From: Oceanobacillus sojae
Lineage (GTDB): Bacteria; Bacillota; Bacilli; Bacillales; Amphibacillaceae
Assembly (NCBI RefSeq): GCF_900162665.1
Contig: NZ_LT727811.1
Location: 562,063 to 626,062 of the forward strand
Reading direction: 5' to 3'
DNA: 64,000 bases
The stretch's first letter is position 1, and the number at the start of each line of letters is the position of its first letter. This document shows positions 44,324 to 55,646 of this stretch, piece after piece. Below the pieces are notes generated by a model. It saw nothing but the letters and a program-made list of their open reading frames with translations, did not search any database and had not been told where the DNA came from. Both the position numbers and the translations under genes were made by a program.

Positions 44324-45541
44324 CTATTCTTGAACATCCAGCACAATCTCCGTCTGGTTAAGCTCGCCGTCCCGATAATAGTCTACTTTTATATGATCTC
44401 CGACGTCTTTCTGCTCATAAAGGATTTTTCGCAAATCAATCGTGTTATACACAGGCTCGCCATCTAACGCTACAATAACATCATATTGTTCGATTCCTGC
44501 TTTATCAGCTGGAGATGCGTTTTCCACACTCCATACATATACACCGCCATCTACTTCTAATGGCAGCTGCAAAGTATTTCTCCATTCATATTGCGGCAGC
44601 TCCTCAATCGAATAAATCTCTACGCCTAAAAATGGACGGACAACTTCACCATGCTCCTCCAGCTCCTGCATAACAGGAAGAGCACTATCAATTGGAATCG
44701 CAAATCCGATTCCCTCTACTGCTTCTTCATTAATTTTCATGGAGTTAATCCCAATTAATTGTCCGTATAAATTAATCAGCGCGCCGCCACTATTCCCTGG
44801 ATTAATTGCTGCGTCTGTCTGCACAACTTCTGCTTGCCAATCAGGCTGCCCATCGAAATTAAAATCCATTGGAATTGTCCGCTCCGTCCCGCTGATGACA
44901 CCTTGCGTCACTGTGCTTGATAAGTATGCTCCTAACGGATTTCCAATAGCAATCGCCGGCTCTCCTACCTTCAAATTTGCTGAAGAGCCTACTTCCATCG
45001 CCTTATCTTTATTTCCGCTCTCCATTTTAAGTACTGCTAAGTCCGTAAATAAATCACTTCCAATGATATCTGCTTCCATATGTGTATCATCATACATAAT
45101 TACTTCCACAGCATCTGCATCTTCAATCACATGGTGGTTCGTTACAATATACGTTTCCCCGTTCTCTACTTTATAAATAACACCCGATCCGGTCCCAGCT
45201 TCAATGCCGTCTGCACCGGCTCCCCATGAAACATTCTGCTGTATATTGGTAATACCGACTACTGCCGGGGTTACTTGTTCAATAATATCTGTCAGCTGTG
45301 TGGAGACATCCACCTGCATTGGCTGACCTGCTGCATCATCATTACTGCCGGCATTTTCCTTGTTTTCTTCTTCAGCAAGGTTTGCCTGCTCTGCATTTTC
45401 ATTATTAAGAAAATCAGGATTAATAAGCATCACAAGTATTCCGCCAATAATAATACCTAGCAATAACGGGACAAGCCATTTATTTTTATTGCCCGGCGGT
45501 TGTGGTGGCTGCGGTTGATCCGGTTGATCATTATATTCCAT
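44324..45541 (-). CDS. htrA: HtrA/DegP-like membrane-anchored serine protease
   Basis: A 405-residue HtrA-family protease. A short proline-rich cytoplasmic N-terminus (residues 1-20), one membrane anchor (about 22-41), a linker rich in Glu, Asn and Asp, a trypsin-like domain with His137 (TNHHV), Asp167 (LFTDLAV) and Ser251 (NPGNSGGAL), and one PDZ domain (about 305-395). It degrades or handles misfolded exported proteins at the outer face of the membrane. It corresponds in place to B. subtilis htrC (yycK) next to walJ. A 12-base arm of the repeat family lies upstream. Confidence 0.94.
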   Translation of the reverse strand: MEYNDQPDQPQPPQPPGNKNKWLVPLLLGIIIGGILVMLINPDFLNNENAEQANLAEEENKENAGSNDDAAGQPMQVDVSTQLTDIIEQVTPAVVGITNIQQNVSWGAGADGIEAGTGSGVIYKVENGETYIVTNHHVIEDADAVEVIMYDDTHMEADIIGSDLFTDLAVLKMESGNKDKAMEVGSSANLKVGEPAIAIGNPLGAYLSSTVTQGVISGTERTIPMDFNFDGQPDWQAEVVQTDAAINPGNSGGALINLYGQLIGINSMKINEEAVEGIGFAIPIDSALPVMQELEEHGEVVRPFLGVEIYSIEELPQYEWRNTLQLPLEVDGGVYVWSVENASPADKAGIEQYDVIVALDGEPVYNTIDLRKILYEQKDVGDHIKVDYYRDGELNQTEIVLDVQE

Positions 45542-45656
45542 ATACCCTTCTCCTTATCGATTTATCTACTAATATCTACCTAAGTATTCCCAAAATTCAT
45601 TTAGTACTAAACCCATCATTCTTTTTTCTTTATTAACGAAACGTTATATAAGAGGG

Positions 45657-45668
45657 TGTTCAAAAAGT
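45657..45668. repeat. Single TGTTCAAAAAGT arm (copy 4, half)
   Basis: Identical to the left arm of copy 2 (TGTTCAAAAAGT), but no matching right arm is found downstream. It abuts the long hairpin that ends the wal operon. Confidence 0.5.
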
Positions 45669-45692
45669 CCTGTAAGGATAAAATAAAAAGGA

Positions 45693-45749
45693 CTGCATTG
45701 GGCGGCTAATTTCAGTTTATGCATAAATGAAATTTTTATCCCAATACAG
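45693..45749 (-). terminator. Long hairpin terminator of the wal operon
   Basis: CTG-C-ATTGGG pairs with CCCAAT-A-CAG, and an inner AATTTCA/TGAAATT stem encloses the palindrome TTTATGCATAAA. On the minus strand CCTTTTTATTTTA follows, so it can end the walJ transcript. Confidence 0.7.
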
Positions 45750-45786
45750 ACCTCTGTACCTTTTCCTTTGAAAAATTCTATTCCGT

Positions 45787-46590
45787 TCAGACACGCTCTG
45801 TTACAGTACTGACCTCGTAAAGTGGTGTTGGTGTTTCGGGGTCTGTATCATGCAGTTCTATCTCTATTCCCCGTTCAGCCAGAATCTGATTGACAGACAT
45901 GCGCGCCAGATCCTTCATATTATTATCTAAGCTGAGGTGGGCTAAATAAATCCGCTTGGTGCGGTTAGAGATAACGTCTGACAGAGCAAGGCCGGAGTCT
46001 TCATTGGAAACGTGTCCCGAGTCTCCCAGAATACGTCTTTTTACATTCCATGGATAGCGCCCCATCCGCAGCATCTCTACATCATGATTCGCTTCAAATA
46101 TATAAGCATCTGCATCTTCGACAGTTTTCTTAATCCGTTCAGACACATAGCCTAAATCCGTAACAAGTGCAACCTTCTGCCCGTTATTGCGGAAGGTATA
46201 AAACATTGGTTCTGCAGCATCATGAGATACACCAAACGATTCGACTTCTATATCACCAAAGCTCCGCACAGATGCCATATCAAATTGAAACTTTTGGTCA
46301 ATTGTCAGTTTACCAAGAGAATGATCCATAGCCTGCCATGTTTTCTCATTTGCATAGATAGGAAGATTATACTTCCGGGCAAAGATTCCCAGCCCCTTAA
46401 TATGATCACTATGCTCATGTGTTACAAGAATTCCGTCGAGTTGTGACGGGTCAACATCAATTTTCCCGAAAAGCCCTTCCATCTTTTTTCCGCTTAAGCC
46501 GGCATCTACCAGCAGGCGCTGCTGTTCTGATTCTATATAAAATGCATTGCCTGTACTCCCTGATGCAAGCACACTAAAACGTAAGGTCAT
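45787..46590 (-). CDS. walJ: WalJ (YycJ) metallo-beta-lactamase fold exonuclease
   Basis: A 267-residue metallo-beta-lactamase protein with [24 protein letters not shown] at the start and the metal motif [11 protein letters not shown] (about 57). Later metal ligands are in [15 protein letters not shown], and EANHD. It is the YycJ/WalJ family, the co-ordinately transcribed partner of walRK; relatives have 5'-to-3' DNA exonuclease activity and link to DNA repair and cell-division coordination. It overlaps the walI stop by four bases (ATGA). Confidence 0.95.
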   Translation of the reverse strand: MTLRFSVLASGSTGNAFYIESEQQRLLVDAGLSGKKMEGLFGKIDVDPSQLDGILVTHEHSDHIKGLGIFARKYNLPIYANEKTWQAMDHSLGKLTIDQKFQFDMASVRSFGDIEVESFGVSHDAAEPMFYTFRNNGQKVALVTDLGYVSERIKKTVEDADAYIFEANHDVEMLRMGRYPWNVKRRILGDSGHVSNEDSGLALSDVISNRTKRIYLAHLSLDNNMKDLARMSVNQILAERGIEIELHDTDPETPTPLYEVSTVTERV

Positions 46591-47522
46591 TCTAAATCAC
46601 TCCTAAAAGGCTCAATCTTATCCTCTATGACAGAAATAAGGCTATCTGCCATAGAATCATCCTCATCCGCCATTAAATTAAGCTTTCTTAAATAATTTCC
46701 CGCTAACATTTTCACAAGATAATCTCTATAGTTGCCGGAATAGGTAGTGGACTCTGCTGCGTTTACAAAATAATCACTCTCGCCATTTACAGTTATTTTA
46801 TAGGTCGGGGCGAAGACTTGCGTTCCCTCTTCCGCTTCCGCAATTCTTGAGTAATAGCCGTAGCTGACATCTGTTATATTATCTTCTGCATTTAAATAAC
46901 GGCTTTGCAGCAAGGAACTAATAGCAATCTTAGGGGTATTTAAGGTTGGGTTTCCCTGTGGATCGGTATCCCCTAACATGGTTTGTGTATAATGTGTAAT
47001 TTCATTATTATCATTAACATAAAAAGTAAGCATTGCATGTCGATTTAAGTAAATTGGATTCCCTTCCTTATTTTGAAAGAAAACAATAATATTTAAATCA
47101 TCATCCCATGCTCCAAAGGAAAAGTCAGATGAATCTAGAATATAAGGGCTAACCAGACTGGAAAGCGTTTCTTCATCTGCATTGTCAGGAATCTTTAATG
47201 GAGAAGAAAACGCTGCTATTAATAATTGACTATCTGGACTCTTCTCAGCATTGATATGCTTGTTATCATTTAAATCACTGATTTCCGATTCTGTAAATTT
47301 CTTTTGGGCGGATGAAATATAACTCAGTTCCGGAACCTCAAAATCAACATCCGCAGAAATAGAAATGTCTTCATCTCTCAGCTCTTCGTCCAAATCCATA
47401 CTACTCGTATCCAGCTCTGGAATATTCATTTCATCCTGGTTGCTGATAAATTGATATAGTAAATAACCGTTCAGGATAAGGAAGCTAAGGATAAACAGTG
47501 TTTTAATATGTGACCATCGCAT
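46587..47522 (-). CDS. walI: WalI (YycI) regulator of WalK
   Basis: About 311 residues from ATG 47522 (GGGGGA seven bases upstream; TTG at 47540 is inside the ribosome site and within walH). One N-terminal membrane helix (about 8-24, [22 protein letters not shown]), then an extracytoplasmic YycI domain of mixed beta/alpha structure. WalI and WalH associate with WalK in the membrane and restrain its kinase activity. Sequence is diverged, as usual for this family; the gene order supports the call. Confidence 0.9.
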   Translation of the reverse strand: MRWSHIKTLFILSFLILNGYLLYQFISNQDEMNIPELDTSSMDLDEELRDEDISISADVDFEVPELSYISSAQKKFTESEISDLNDNKHINAEKSPDSQLLIAAFSSPLKIPDNADEETLSSLVSPYILDSSDFSFGAWDDDLNIIVFFQNKEGNPIYLNRHAMLTFYVNDNNEITHYTQTMLGDTDPQGNPTLNTPKIAISSLLQSRYLNAEDNITDVSYGYYSRIAEAEEGTQVFAPTYKITVNGESDYFVNAAESTTYSGNYRDYLVKMLAGNYLRKLNLMADEDDSMADSLISVIEDKIEPFRSDLE

Positions 47523-47523
47523 C

Positions 47524-48825
47524 TCAGCTTCCCCCTTCAATATTCTGTGTTCCTGTGTTTTTTTCTGGTACTACTGACCAGCTGTCATTCACACGCTGGT
47601 ACCAATCCGGTTCTAATAATACATATTCCTCCCCATTAACATCCTTTTCAACCGTCAAACGATACCCAATCTGCACATCCTGAATATCTGCTATATTTTT
47701 ATTCTGCTGGATGGTCGAAATGATTTCATCACTGTCTCTTAATTCTTTGCTGGATGTATTAGCAACCGTATCCAATGATATCAAGGAGCGGGTGTATTCA
47801 CTCAATTGTTCACTCTGCCATTTTTGATAAATCGTGGATAAATCCATATAAGAATTATTTATAACAGGATATTGGAACCGGTACAGCCGGTAAGTAATAC
47901 TGTCATCCGTATAGCTGTCCAATCGATAATCATCAGTAAACCCTGCATGCTCATTAATATTTTCCAGGCTTTGCTGAAAGACACTTTTATCTGCCGGTTC
48001 TTCTTTATTCCACTCAGCAACATTGATAAAGCTCATCCCATTTCCAGTATAATTTAACTGTCTATCATCTGTCCGATACATCAATGATTCCCCAGATTTC
48101 GATTCACTCACCAGATTGGGGCGGGTGAACATGATATTTCTAACATCAGCAGACTTAATTGTATTAAAGGTATACTTAAAGGATTGCATTGTTTTTTCTT
48201 CAACTGGAATATATATATTTCTGGCAGTCTCCGTCAATAAATGATTTTCTTCATATTCCTCGTCTGACAGGTTACTAAACATTGACAGCAGCTGCTCATA
48301 ATTTGCCGAAGAATGGATAGTACCTTCAACTGCTTCATCCCCATCCAAAGAAACAAAATAAACCTTTAATAACTGATCTTCTTCTTGTAATTGAATATAA
48401 AACCGGTCCACATAAAAGTTCCTGTTACTCGTCAATGTACGATCCGTATTTAATATGTTTTCAAATAAAGATAATGGAACTCCTGTCGGAAATATAATTT
48501 CTACTTCTGCATCAGCCGTCTTTTCTTCTGTATCTGTACTTTGCAGATCTGTCATTTCCCATGTCTGGATATCTTCAAATAAATTGGCACTATCTTCTGG
48601 GTTCTCATAGCTGTAGAATTCTCCATTTATTTTAAAAACAACGTTATTCGGTTTCACAACATCATTTGCATTCTTTTGCCCGCCGCCCAGATCAGCTTTA
48701 TCAATCGACTCATCATCATTTAACGGTTCATATTCTGCCCGGTAATTCCACATCCCAAAAGTAAGGATTAAGCTTGTTCCTATTAATATAATCAGCAACA
48801 ATGATTTTGCAGTCTCTAACTTCAT
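47524..48825 (-). CDS. walH: WalH (YycH) regulator of WalK
   Basis: A 433-residue protein with one N-terminal membrane helix (residues 7-26, SLLLIILIGTSLILTFGMWN), followed by the YycH extracytoplasmic domain. The start (ATG 48825) overlaps the walK stop by four bases. The short NYRAEYEPL segment after the helix is family-like. It works with WalI to set WalK output. Confidence 0.93.
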   Translation of the reverse strand: MKLETAKSLLLIILIGTSLILTFGMWNYRAEYEPLNDDESIDKADLGGGQKNANDVVKPNNVVFKINGEFYSYENPEDSANLFEDIQTWEMTDLQSTDTEEKTADAEVEIIFPTGVPLSLFENILNTDRTLTSNRNFYVDRFYIQLQEEDQLLKVYFVSLDGDEAVEGTIHSSANYEQLLSMFSNLSDEEYEENHLLTETARNIYIPVEEKTMQSFKYTFNTIKSADVRNIMFTRPNLVSESKSGESLMYRTDDRQLNYTGNGMSFINVAEWNKEEPADKSVFQQSLENINEHAGFTDDYRLDSYTDDSITYRLYRFQYPVINNSYMDLSTIYQKWQSEQLSEYTRSLISLDTVANTSSKELRDSDEIISTIQQNKNIADIQDVQIGYRLTVEKDVNGEEYVLLEPDWYQRVNDSWSVVPEKNTGTQNIEGGS

Positions 48826-50654
48826 TTGCCTTTCCCCCGCTTCGAACCCATGAGCGGCAAGGTAAATAGAATGGTTGTTCCTCGTCCTTCTTTACTTTGC
48901 GCCCATATTTTTCCATGATGGGCTTCCACAAGCTCTTTCGTGATAGCCAGGCCAAGACCTGTGCCTCCAAGCTTTCTCGTTCTGGCGCGATCGGCACGGT
49001 AGAAACGGTCAAATATTTTATCGAGCTTATCATATGGAATACCCACGCCTTCGTCCAGAATACTGACAATCACAATATGGCGTCTTACATCGAGATTTAC
49101 ACGAACCTTTCCGCCCTCTGGTGAGTATTTGAAAGCATTGGTAATAATGTTGTCAAACACCTGGGTAATTTTATCTCTATCCATCCATACAAATGATTTT
49201 CCTTTTGGTATATTACGCTCTAACGTAATGGTTTCCGGCAGGTTCATTTCGTACCGGTCAAGAACCTGCTGCACATAGCCCATGAACTCGGTTCTTTCTT
49301 TGTGCATCGGCAATTCATCAGAATCCATTTTAGACAGCTGCAGCAGGTCGTTTACCATCCGGATCATACGGTCCGTTTCTTTCTGTGTAACCTCTAGAAA
49401 TCGCGGCGCAATTTCTTTGTTTTCCCAAGCTCCGTCAGATAACGCTTCTAGATAACTTTTCATGGTTGTCAGCGGTGTCCGGAGCTCATGTGACACATTC
49501 GACACAAAGTCTCTGCGTTCCTGATCAATTTTCTCCTGCTCGGTAACATCACTAATCACGGTGATAAAACCAGTCGTTTCTTCTTCCTCATCAACAACTG
49601 TAGAAAAATTCGCCCGTATAATAAATGGTGTTTCTTCATCACTGAAATCAATAATTATCGAACCGCTGTCCGGCAGCTTACTGATATCGACAACTTTTTC
49701 TTCCAGCTTCAGAACATCAATTAAATCTTCTCCAATGACATCATCCGGATTTAATCCAATCATTCTGGCTGCGGCATCATTCATCAATGTTACGGCCCCA
49801 GAATCGTCTGTAGCAATAACACCGTCACTCATATAGGATAGAACAGAGCTTAATTTCCTCCGTTCCTCTTCAATGGTGGCATAGGAATGCTTCAGTCTGC
49901 TGTTTAAATCATTAAATGCCTCCGCAAGCTGCCCGATTTCATCCCGGCCATAAATCTCGAGCTGCTGTGTAAAGTCTCCATTCGACATAATCAATGCTTG
50001 TTCACGCATTTCCTGAATCGGTTTGGTAATCGTACGTGCTACCAGAATCCCGAGTATTGCAGAGATACTTATTGCTAAGATGGAGCCCTGGAGAAAGATA
50101 TTATTAATACCTTCAATCTGATCATAAACCTCCTCCATAGAGGCTTTAAATTGAATCGCACCAACAGTTTTTCCATCATTTCCGACCAACGGTTCCACAT
50201 ATACATAGACTCTGCTGTCTGTCTCCCGGTCAAAATACGGTTTTTTCTGGGACGTATCAAAAAGCAAGGTATTCTTTACATCGATATCTGTGGTTTTTCT
50301 CCCAATTTCTGATCTTCCATCGAGCCGGTTTGTCCCTAAAATCCTTCTTTGGTTATCATATACATGGATCGTCGTTGCCAGATTATCTGTATTAACATCC
50401 TCAATAATTGTCTGAATCCCCTGCTCTAAACTAGGATCTTCTTCAGAACGCTCTCTTATAAAGGCTTGTTCCAGATTATAGCTCAGCATCTCGACACGCT
50501 CATTAATGGATTGTTTAAAGGTTGTTGTCAAGTCATCTTCCAACCGGCTTGTAAAAAAAGATCCAATAACCTGTACTGCTAAAATCAGCAGCAGGATGTA
50601 AATAATAATAAATTTTAACTGGATCGACCTGAAAAAACCAACTTTATTCATCAT
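48822..50654 (-). CDS. walK: WalK (YycG) cell-wall sensor histidine kinase
   Basis: A 610-residue kinase, the family size. TM1 (about 12-32), an extracytoplasmic PAS/Cache-like domain, TM2 (about 185-207), HAMP, a cytoplasmic PAS (about 265-370), HisKA with His389 in FVSNVSHELRTPLT, and HATPase with NAFKYSPEGG, FDRFYRADRART and GGTGLGLAI. It phosphorylates WalR to set autolysin and wall-synthesis genes; the system is essential in most Firmicutes. Intergenic distance to walR is three bases. Confidence 0.97.
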   Translation of the reverse strand: MMNKVGFFRSIQLKFIIIYILLLILAVQVIGSFFTSRLEDDLTTTFKQSINERVEMLSYNLEQAFIRERSEEDPSLEQGIQTIIEDVNTDNLATTIHVYDNQRRILGTNRLDGRSEIGRKTTDIDVKNTLLFDTSQKKPYFDRETDSRVYVYVEPLVGNDGKTVGAIQFKASMEEVYDQIEGINNIFLQGSILAISISAILGILVARTITKPIQEMREQALIMSNGDFTQQLEIYGRDEIGQLAEAFNDLNSRLKHSYATIEEERRKLSSVLSYMSDGVIATDDSGAVTLMNDAAARMIGLNPDDVIGEDLIDVLKLEEKVVDISKLPDSGSIIIDFSDEETPFIIRANFSTVVDEEEETTGFITVISDVTEQEKIDQERRDFVSNVSHELRTPLTTMKSYLEALSDGAWENKEIAPRFLEVTQKETDRMIRMVNDLLQLSKMDSDELPMHKERTEFMGYVQQVLDRYEMNLPETITLERNIPKGKSFVWMDRDKITQVFDNIITNAFKYSPEGGKVRVNLDVRRHIVIVSILDEGVGIPYDKLDKIFDRFYRADRARTRKLGGTGLGLAITKELVEAHHGKIWAQSKEGRGTTILFTLPLMGSKRGKGK

Positions 50655-50657
50655 ACC

Positions 50658-51359
50658 TTACTCCTGCTCAGGATTACGCAGATAATATCCGACACCTCTT
50701 CTTGTTACAATCCACAATGGGTTACTAGGGTTTTCTTCAATTTTTTCACGTAAGCGGCGAACGGTAACATCTACGGTACGCACATCTCCAAAATAATCAT
50801 AGCCCCACACAGTTTCCAACAAGTGTTCCCGTGTCATTACCTGTCCAATATGACGTGCCAAATAGTGTAAGAGTTCAAATTCACGATGGGTTAATTCTAT
50901 CTCTACTCCTTTACGAGAAACAACATACGCATCTGGATGAACGACTAAATCTCCGATAACAATATCCTTCGTTGTTTTTGACGGCTCCTCCGTAACATTT
51001 TCACGACGCAGATTTGCTTTGACACGTGCAATTAATTCACGATTGCTGAATGGTTTGGTTACATAGTCATCTGCACCCAGCTCTAATCCAAGCACTTTAT
51101 CAATTTCCGCATCCTTTGCAGTCAGCATAATAACCGGGATACTCTGTGTTTTACGCACTTCACGCAAGACCTCATTCCCGTCTTTTCCAGGCAGCATGAT
51201 ATCCAGTAAAATTAGATTAGGGCGCTCTGATTCTGCGAGTTCAATCGCTGTATCTCCATCATTTGCCACCACTACCTGATAGCCTTCTTTTTCTAAGTTA
51301 AATTGTAATATATCTGCAATTGGCTGTTCATCATCGACAACTAATATTTTTTGACTCAT
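50658..51359 (-). CDS. walR: WalR (YycF) essential response regulator
   Basis: About 233 residues from ATG 51359 (AAAAGGA upstream; the GTG at 51368 is less like the family start). Receiver domain with Asp53 ([10 protein letters not shown]) and YVTKPFS, and an OmpR-type C-terminal domain with [28 protein letters not shown] and [13 protein letters not shown]. WalR activates autolysin genes (lytE, cwlO-type) and represses wall-modifying inhibitors in B. subtilis. Head of the walRKHIJ operon. Confidence 0.97.
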   Translation of the reverse strand: MSQKILVVDDEQPIADILQFNLEKEGYQVVVANDGDTAIELAESERPNLILLDIMLPGKDGNEVLREVRKTQSIPVIMLTAKDAEIDKVLGLELGADDYVTKPFSNRELIARVKANLRRENVTEEPSKTTKDIVIGDLVVHPDAYVVSRKGVEIELTHREFELLHYLARHIGQVMTREHLLETVWGYDYFGDVRTVDVTVRRLREKIEENPSNPLWIVTRRGVGYYLRNPEQE

Positions 51360-51666
51360 TGGTTGCACATCCTTTTAGTTAAATAATTTATAAAAATGTT
51401 ATTAGATTGGAATTAAAATTTTGCCTCTATAGCCTTCGCTGCGGAAAAACACTTCGCTGGTTATAGTGTTTAATTATGGATTATTCATTTTATCGTAAAA
51501 AAAATTTTGTTACAGAAAATGAACAATTAATTAACTATCTTGTTATTATAACGTTAATGATTTAATTAATTGCTACTCTCTATTTTAACGTAAAACAGCG
51601 CTTCTGTCTTGTGGGCTGAATATAAATATACTTTAGAAAAAATTGGATGCGTTATTTTTGCAAAAT
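51360..51666. other. walR upstream region with a stem-loop
   Basis: No ORF is supported. On the minus strand TATAAT (complement at 51544-51549) is a candidate -10 without a good -35, about 185 bases before walR. A stem CTATAACC/GGCTATAG (plus-strand 51427-51466) lies in the predicted leader, enclosing two copies of CTTCGCTG-like sequence 20 bases apart. It might affect walR mRNA stability. Confidence 0.35.
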
Positions 51667-51957
51667 CTATTTTGCTTTATTTTTACGGAGTGCCAGAAAA
51701 ATAATTAGTCCAAAGATAAGATAGATGATTATTGCCGCTATCGCTAACCATGTATAAAGCTGGAAAAGCCTAATTAATTGAAAAATAACACCAAAGAGTA
51801 TAAAAGCATAAAAAATATAATACCCCGGCTTCTGCCTGTCTCTTTTTAAGAAAGTATATACAAGCGCCGCTGCCAAAAAGGTGAAAATGATTAATATAAG
51901 AATCGATAACACTAGCATAAAAACATCATAATCTGCCCCTGGCCGAACAAAATTCAT
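51667..51957 (-). CDS. Small membrane protein of unknown function
   Basis: A 96-residue protein of three predicted membrane helices (about 14-35, 45-62 and 66-90), a KRDRQKPGYY cytoplasmic loop and a basic RKNKAK tail. It lies between purA and walR on the same strand. I do not recognise a family. The ribosome site AAAGGAG lies about seven bases before the ATG. Confidence 0.7.
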   Translation of the reverse strand: MNFVRPGADYDVFMLVLSILILIIFTFLAAALVYTFLKRDRQKPGYYIFYAFILFGVIFQLIRLFQLYTWLAIAAIIIYLIFGLIIFLALRKNKAK

Positions 51958-52040
51958 CGCTATCTCTCCTTTATCACTTTCCCTTCATCTTATCATAAAG
52001 TGAAGCTTCATTCAGTGAGGAGTTTTTTCCCTCACAGGAA

Positions 52041-52069
52041 AAGGAGCTGATTTCCACAATCAGCTCCTT
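52041..52069 (-). terminator. Terminator of purA
   Basis: AAGGAGCTGATT and AATCAGCTCCTT form a perfect 12-pair stem with a five-base loop, followed on the minus strand by TTTTCC. It lies about 20 bases after the purA stop. Confidence 0.88.
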
Positions 52070-52090
52070 CTCTCTATATTCATTATTTTA

Positions 52091-53401
<1,311 letters not shown>

Positions 53402-53483
53402 TTATATATGAAGCTTCTTGCCCAGCATGTAAACATGCCCAAGCAATCACTTATCATCATTTGTATTTTACTCACTATTTGTT

Positions 53484-53512
53484 ATTTTATCAGTAAAAAA
53501 AACAAACGTCAA
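53484..53512 (-). promoter_or_regulatory. Sigma-A promoter of purA
   Basis: TTGACG (-35, complement at 53507-53512) and TAAAAT (-10, complement at 53484-53489) with a 17-base spacer, in the correct orientation about 100 bases upstream of purA. Confidence 0.7.
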
Positions 53513-53516
53513 TGTA

Positions 53517-53560
53517 AAACACGAACGTTGCATGTTGTTTCCGCATTATCATTCGCTTCA
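53517..53560. promoter_or_regulatory. Candidate PurR box pair upstream of purA
   Basis: Two CGAA-containing boxes in inverted orientation lie just upstream of the -35: AAACACGAACGTT (53517-53529, ten of 13 matches to the PurR box) and TGAAGCGAATGAT on the other strand (53548-53560, about eight of 13). Geometry resembles B. subtilis purA control. Confidence 0.45.
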
Positions 53561-53694
53561 TTCCTCTTTATTTTTGAATATATCTCTTTGGAAAATCCAA
53601 ATGAAATTCATTAAGAAATCATTTGCATCCTGTTTTCCACTTATGGATAGCTCTATGATTAATAATACCTGTTCTGATAAATCTGTAATCAAAA

Positions 53695-53737
53695 AACTTC
53701 CCTTTCTGCAAACTGTTGTCTGCTTGAAAGGGAAGTT
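53695..53737 (-). terminator. Terminator of the opuA operon
   Basis: AACTTCCCTTTC and GAAAGGGAAGTT form a 12-pair stem with a 19-base loop, followed on the minus strand by TTTTTTG. It lies about 40 bases after the opuAC stop. Confidence 0.85.
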
Positions 53738-53778
53738 CTATCAAGGTATTATGTCACCTTCACAATCAGATCAGGTAA

Positions 53779-54726
53779 TTATTCACCTAATCCTTCTGTC
53801 CATTTTTCCAGAAGATCCGGATTTTCTTCAAGGAACTGACTTGCTGCTTCTTCCTCAGAAGCACCGCCATTAATATTCACAAGCAGCTCATTCTCAATTT
53901 CACCATCATAATCTTCTGTAAAACGTTGAATCACTTCATAAGCTGCTGGTGAGTCTTCCTTGAAGTCTTTATTTGCTACAGCTTCAATACGGTCACCGTC
54001 ACCGCCATAAACCTCTTTAGGATCGTCCAACATTTTCAAATCCATTTCCGCAAATGCCCAGTGCGGTTCCCAAAGTGGTACAATAATTGGTTCTTCGTTG
54101 GCAATACTTGATTGTAATTCAGAAAGCATTGCTGCTTCAGAGCTTGTCATAAGCTCCCAATTGTCTAATTCATATTCTTCCATTGCTGTTTCTGTATTTT
54201 GCATAATACCTGCACCAGAGTCGATACCTGTAATAGTCCAATCTACGGATTCACCAAGTTCTTCATTATCCTTAAGATCTTCGATAGAATTGACGTCCTC
54301 CATATAAGCTGGAACTGTCAAAGCAAGTGGTGCCTCTGCTACGAATTCGCCTATAACTTCTACATCATCTTCATACTGTTCCCAATAAGATTGGTGTGTT
54401 GCCGGTAACCAGGAAGCTGTCATAAATGCTGCATCTCCGCTCGCCACACTTGACCACATAGCCCCTGCTTCTACCTGTGTATCTTCTACATTGTACCCAA
54501 CTTCTTCAAGCACCTGCTTCAATAACGGTGTACGTGCAAGTGCACCTGCCCAGGCAACATATGGAACGGTAAGATCTGTTTCACCAAGCTCCGTGCCTGA
54601 AGCTTCTTCACCGCCGCCATTGTCATCCGATCCTGCATCTTCTTCATCTCCGCTACCGCATGCAGCTAATAAAAGAACTAGCGCAAGCATTGCGATAAAA
54701 CTTAGAAATTTAACGTTCTTAAACAT
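53779..54726 (-). CDS. opuAC: Glycine betaine-binding lipoprotein OpuAC
   Basis: A 315-residue binding protein of the ProX/OpuAC class. Lipoprotein signal ending LLLAACGSG (Cys about 23), an acidic linker, then VPYVAWAGALARTPLLKQVLEEVGY, GAMWSSVASGDAAFMTASWLPATH (Trp residues that form the betaine cage) and a closing GASEEEAASQFLEENP. It binds glycine betaine, and likely proline betaine, outside the membrane. The gene is last in the operon, 77 bases after opuAB, and ends at a terminator. Confidence 0.92.
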   Translation of the reverse strand: MFKNVKFLSFIAMLALVLLLAACGSGDEEDAGSDDNGGGEEASGTELGETDLTVPYVAWAGALARTPLLKQVLEEVGYNVEDTQVEAGAMWSSVASGDAAFMTASWLPATHQSYWEQYEDDVEVIGEFVAEAPLALTVPAYMEDVNSIEDLKDNEELGESVDWTITGIDSGAGIMQNTETAMEEYELDNWELMTSSEAAMLSELQSSIANEEPIIVPLWEPHWAFAEMDLKMLDDPKEVYGGDGDRIEAVANKDFKEDSPAAYEVIQRFTEDYDGEIENELLVNINGGASEEEAASQFLEENPDLLEKWTEGLGE

Positions 54727-54803
54727 ATTAAGAATGTCCCCCTTTTTAAAATTTTATATTATATAGTAAGGATTCTCAGATGAACTAAAAATCCTTTTAC
54801 TAA

Positions 54804-55646
54804 CTACTTTTTATTGAATCCTTGTGTAAAGCGATCAAGTAACATGGCTAAAATAACCAGTGATAGACCACCCTCAAACCCGGATCCGATATTAACCTGT
54901 GTAACAGCTCTATATACAACAACACCCAAACCTGGCGCTCCTACCATTGATGCAATAACAACCATGGAAAGAGAAAGCATAATCGTCTGGTTAATACCAG
55001 CCATAATTGTTGGCATGGCCAGGGGTATTTGCACTTTCCCGAGCCGCTGTCCCGTAGTCGCACCAAAGGATTCAGCTGCTTCAACCAATTCCGCATTTAC
55101 TTGTCTAATACCCAAGTTGGCCATTCTGACAGTCGGCGGCATAGAGAAAATAATTGTTGCCACCACTCCAGGCACCATGCCAAGGCTGAAGAAAACAACG
55201 GCCGGAATTAAATAAACAAATGCCGGCATGGTCTGCATAAAGTCCAAAATTGGTGTAATAATCGATTGAACGGTTGCCTTTTGTGACATCCAAATCCCAA
55301 TCGGTATCCCGATAATCATCGAAATAAGTACAGAAACAATCACCAATGATACCGTTTCTAGTGTCTCTGGCCAATAACCAAGGTTATTAATCAGCCCCAG
55401 ACCAATTAAGGCAAACAGTCCCAGCTTCCAGCTGATAAGCCACCATGCCAGTAAAGCAACGACTACAACCAGTACAAGCGCCGGAATCATTTCCAGTATG
55501 GAAACAAAGTTTCCCGTAATAAATTCAATCACATTAGAAATAACATCAAATAATGTTGATAAGTAAGTTGTCAGGAAATCTTCAAATGACTCTATCCATT
55601 GATCTAAAGGTAATTTTGGGAATAACGCACCTTCTGCCTTATCCAT
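54804..55646 (-). CDS. opuAB: Glycine betaine ABC permease OpuAB
   Basis: A 280-residue permease, with five to six membrane helices and the family EAA motif [25 protein letters not shown]. The N-terminal [17 protein letters not shown] amphipathic segment is typical of OpuAB/ProW. Starts inside opuAA (ATGGATAA, an eight-base overlap), so translation is coupled. Takes up betaine against osmotic stress. Confidence 0.93.
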   Translation of the reverse strand: MDKAEGALFPKLPLDQWIESFEDFLTTYLSTLFDVISNVIEFITGNFVSILEMIPALVLVVVVALLAWWLISWKLGLFALIGLGLINNLGYWPETLETVSLVIVSVLISMIIGIPIGIWMSQKATVQSIITPILDFMQTMPAFVYLIPAVVFFSLGMVPGVVATIIFSMPPTVRMANLGIRQVNAELVEAAESFGATTGQRLGKVQIPLAMPTIMAGINQTIMLSLSMVVIASMVGAPGLGVVVYRAVTQVNIGSGFEGGLSLVILAMLLDRFTQGFNKK

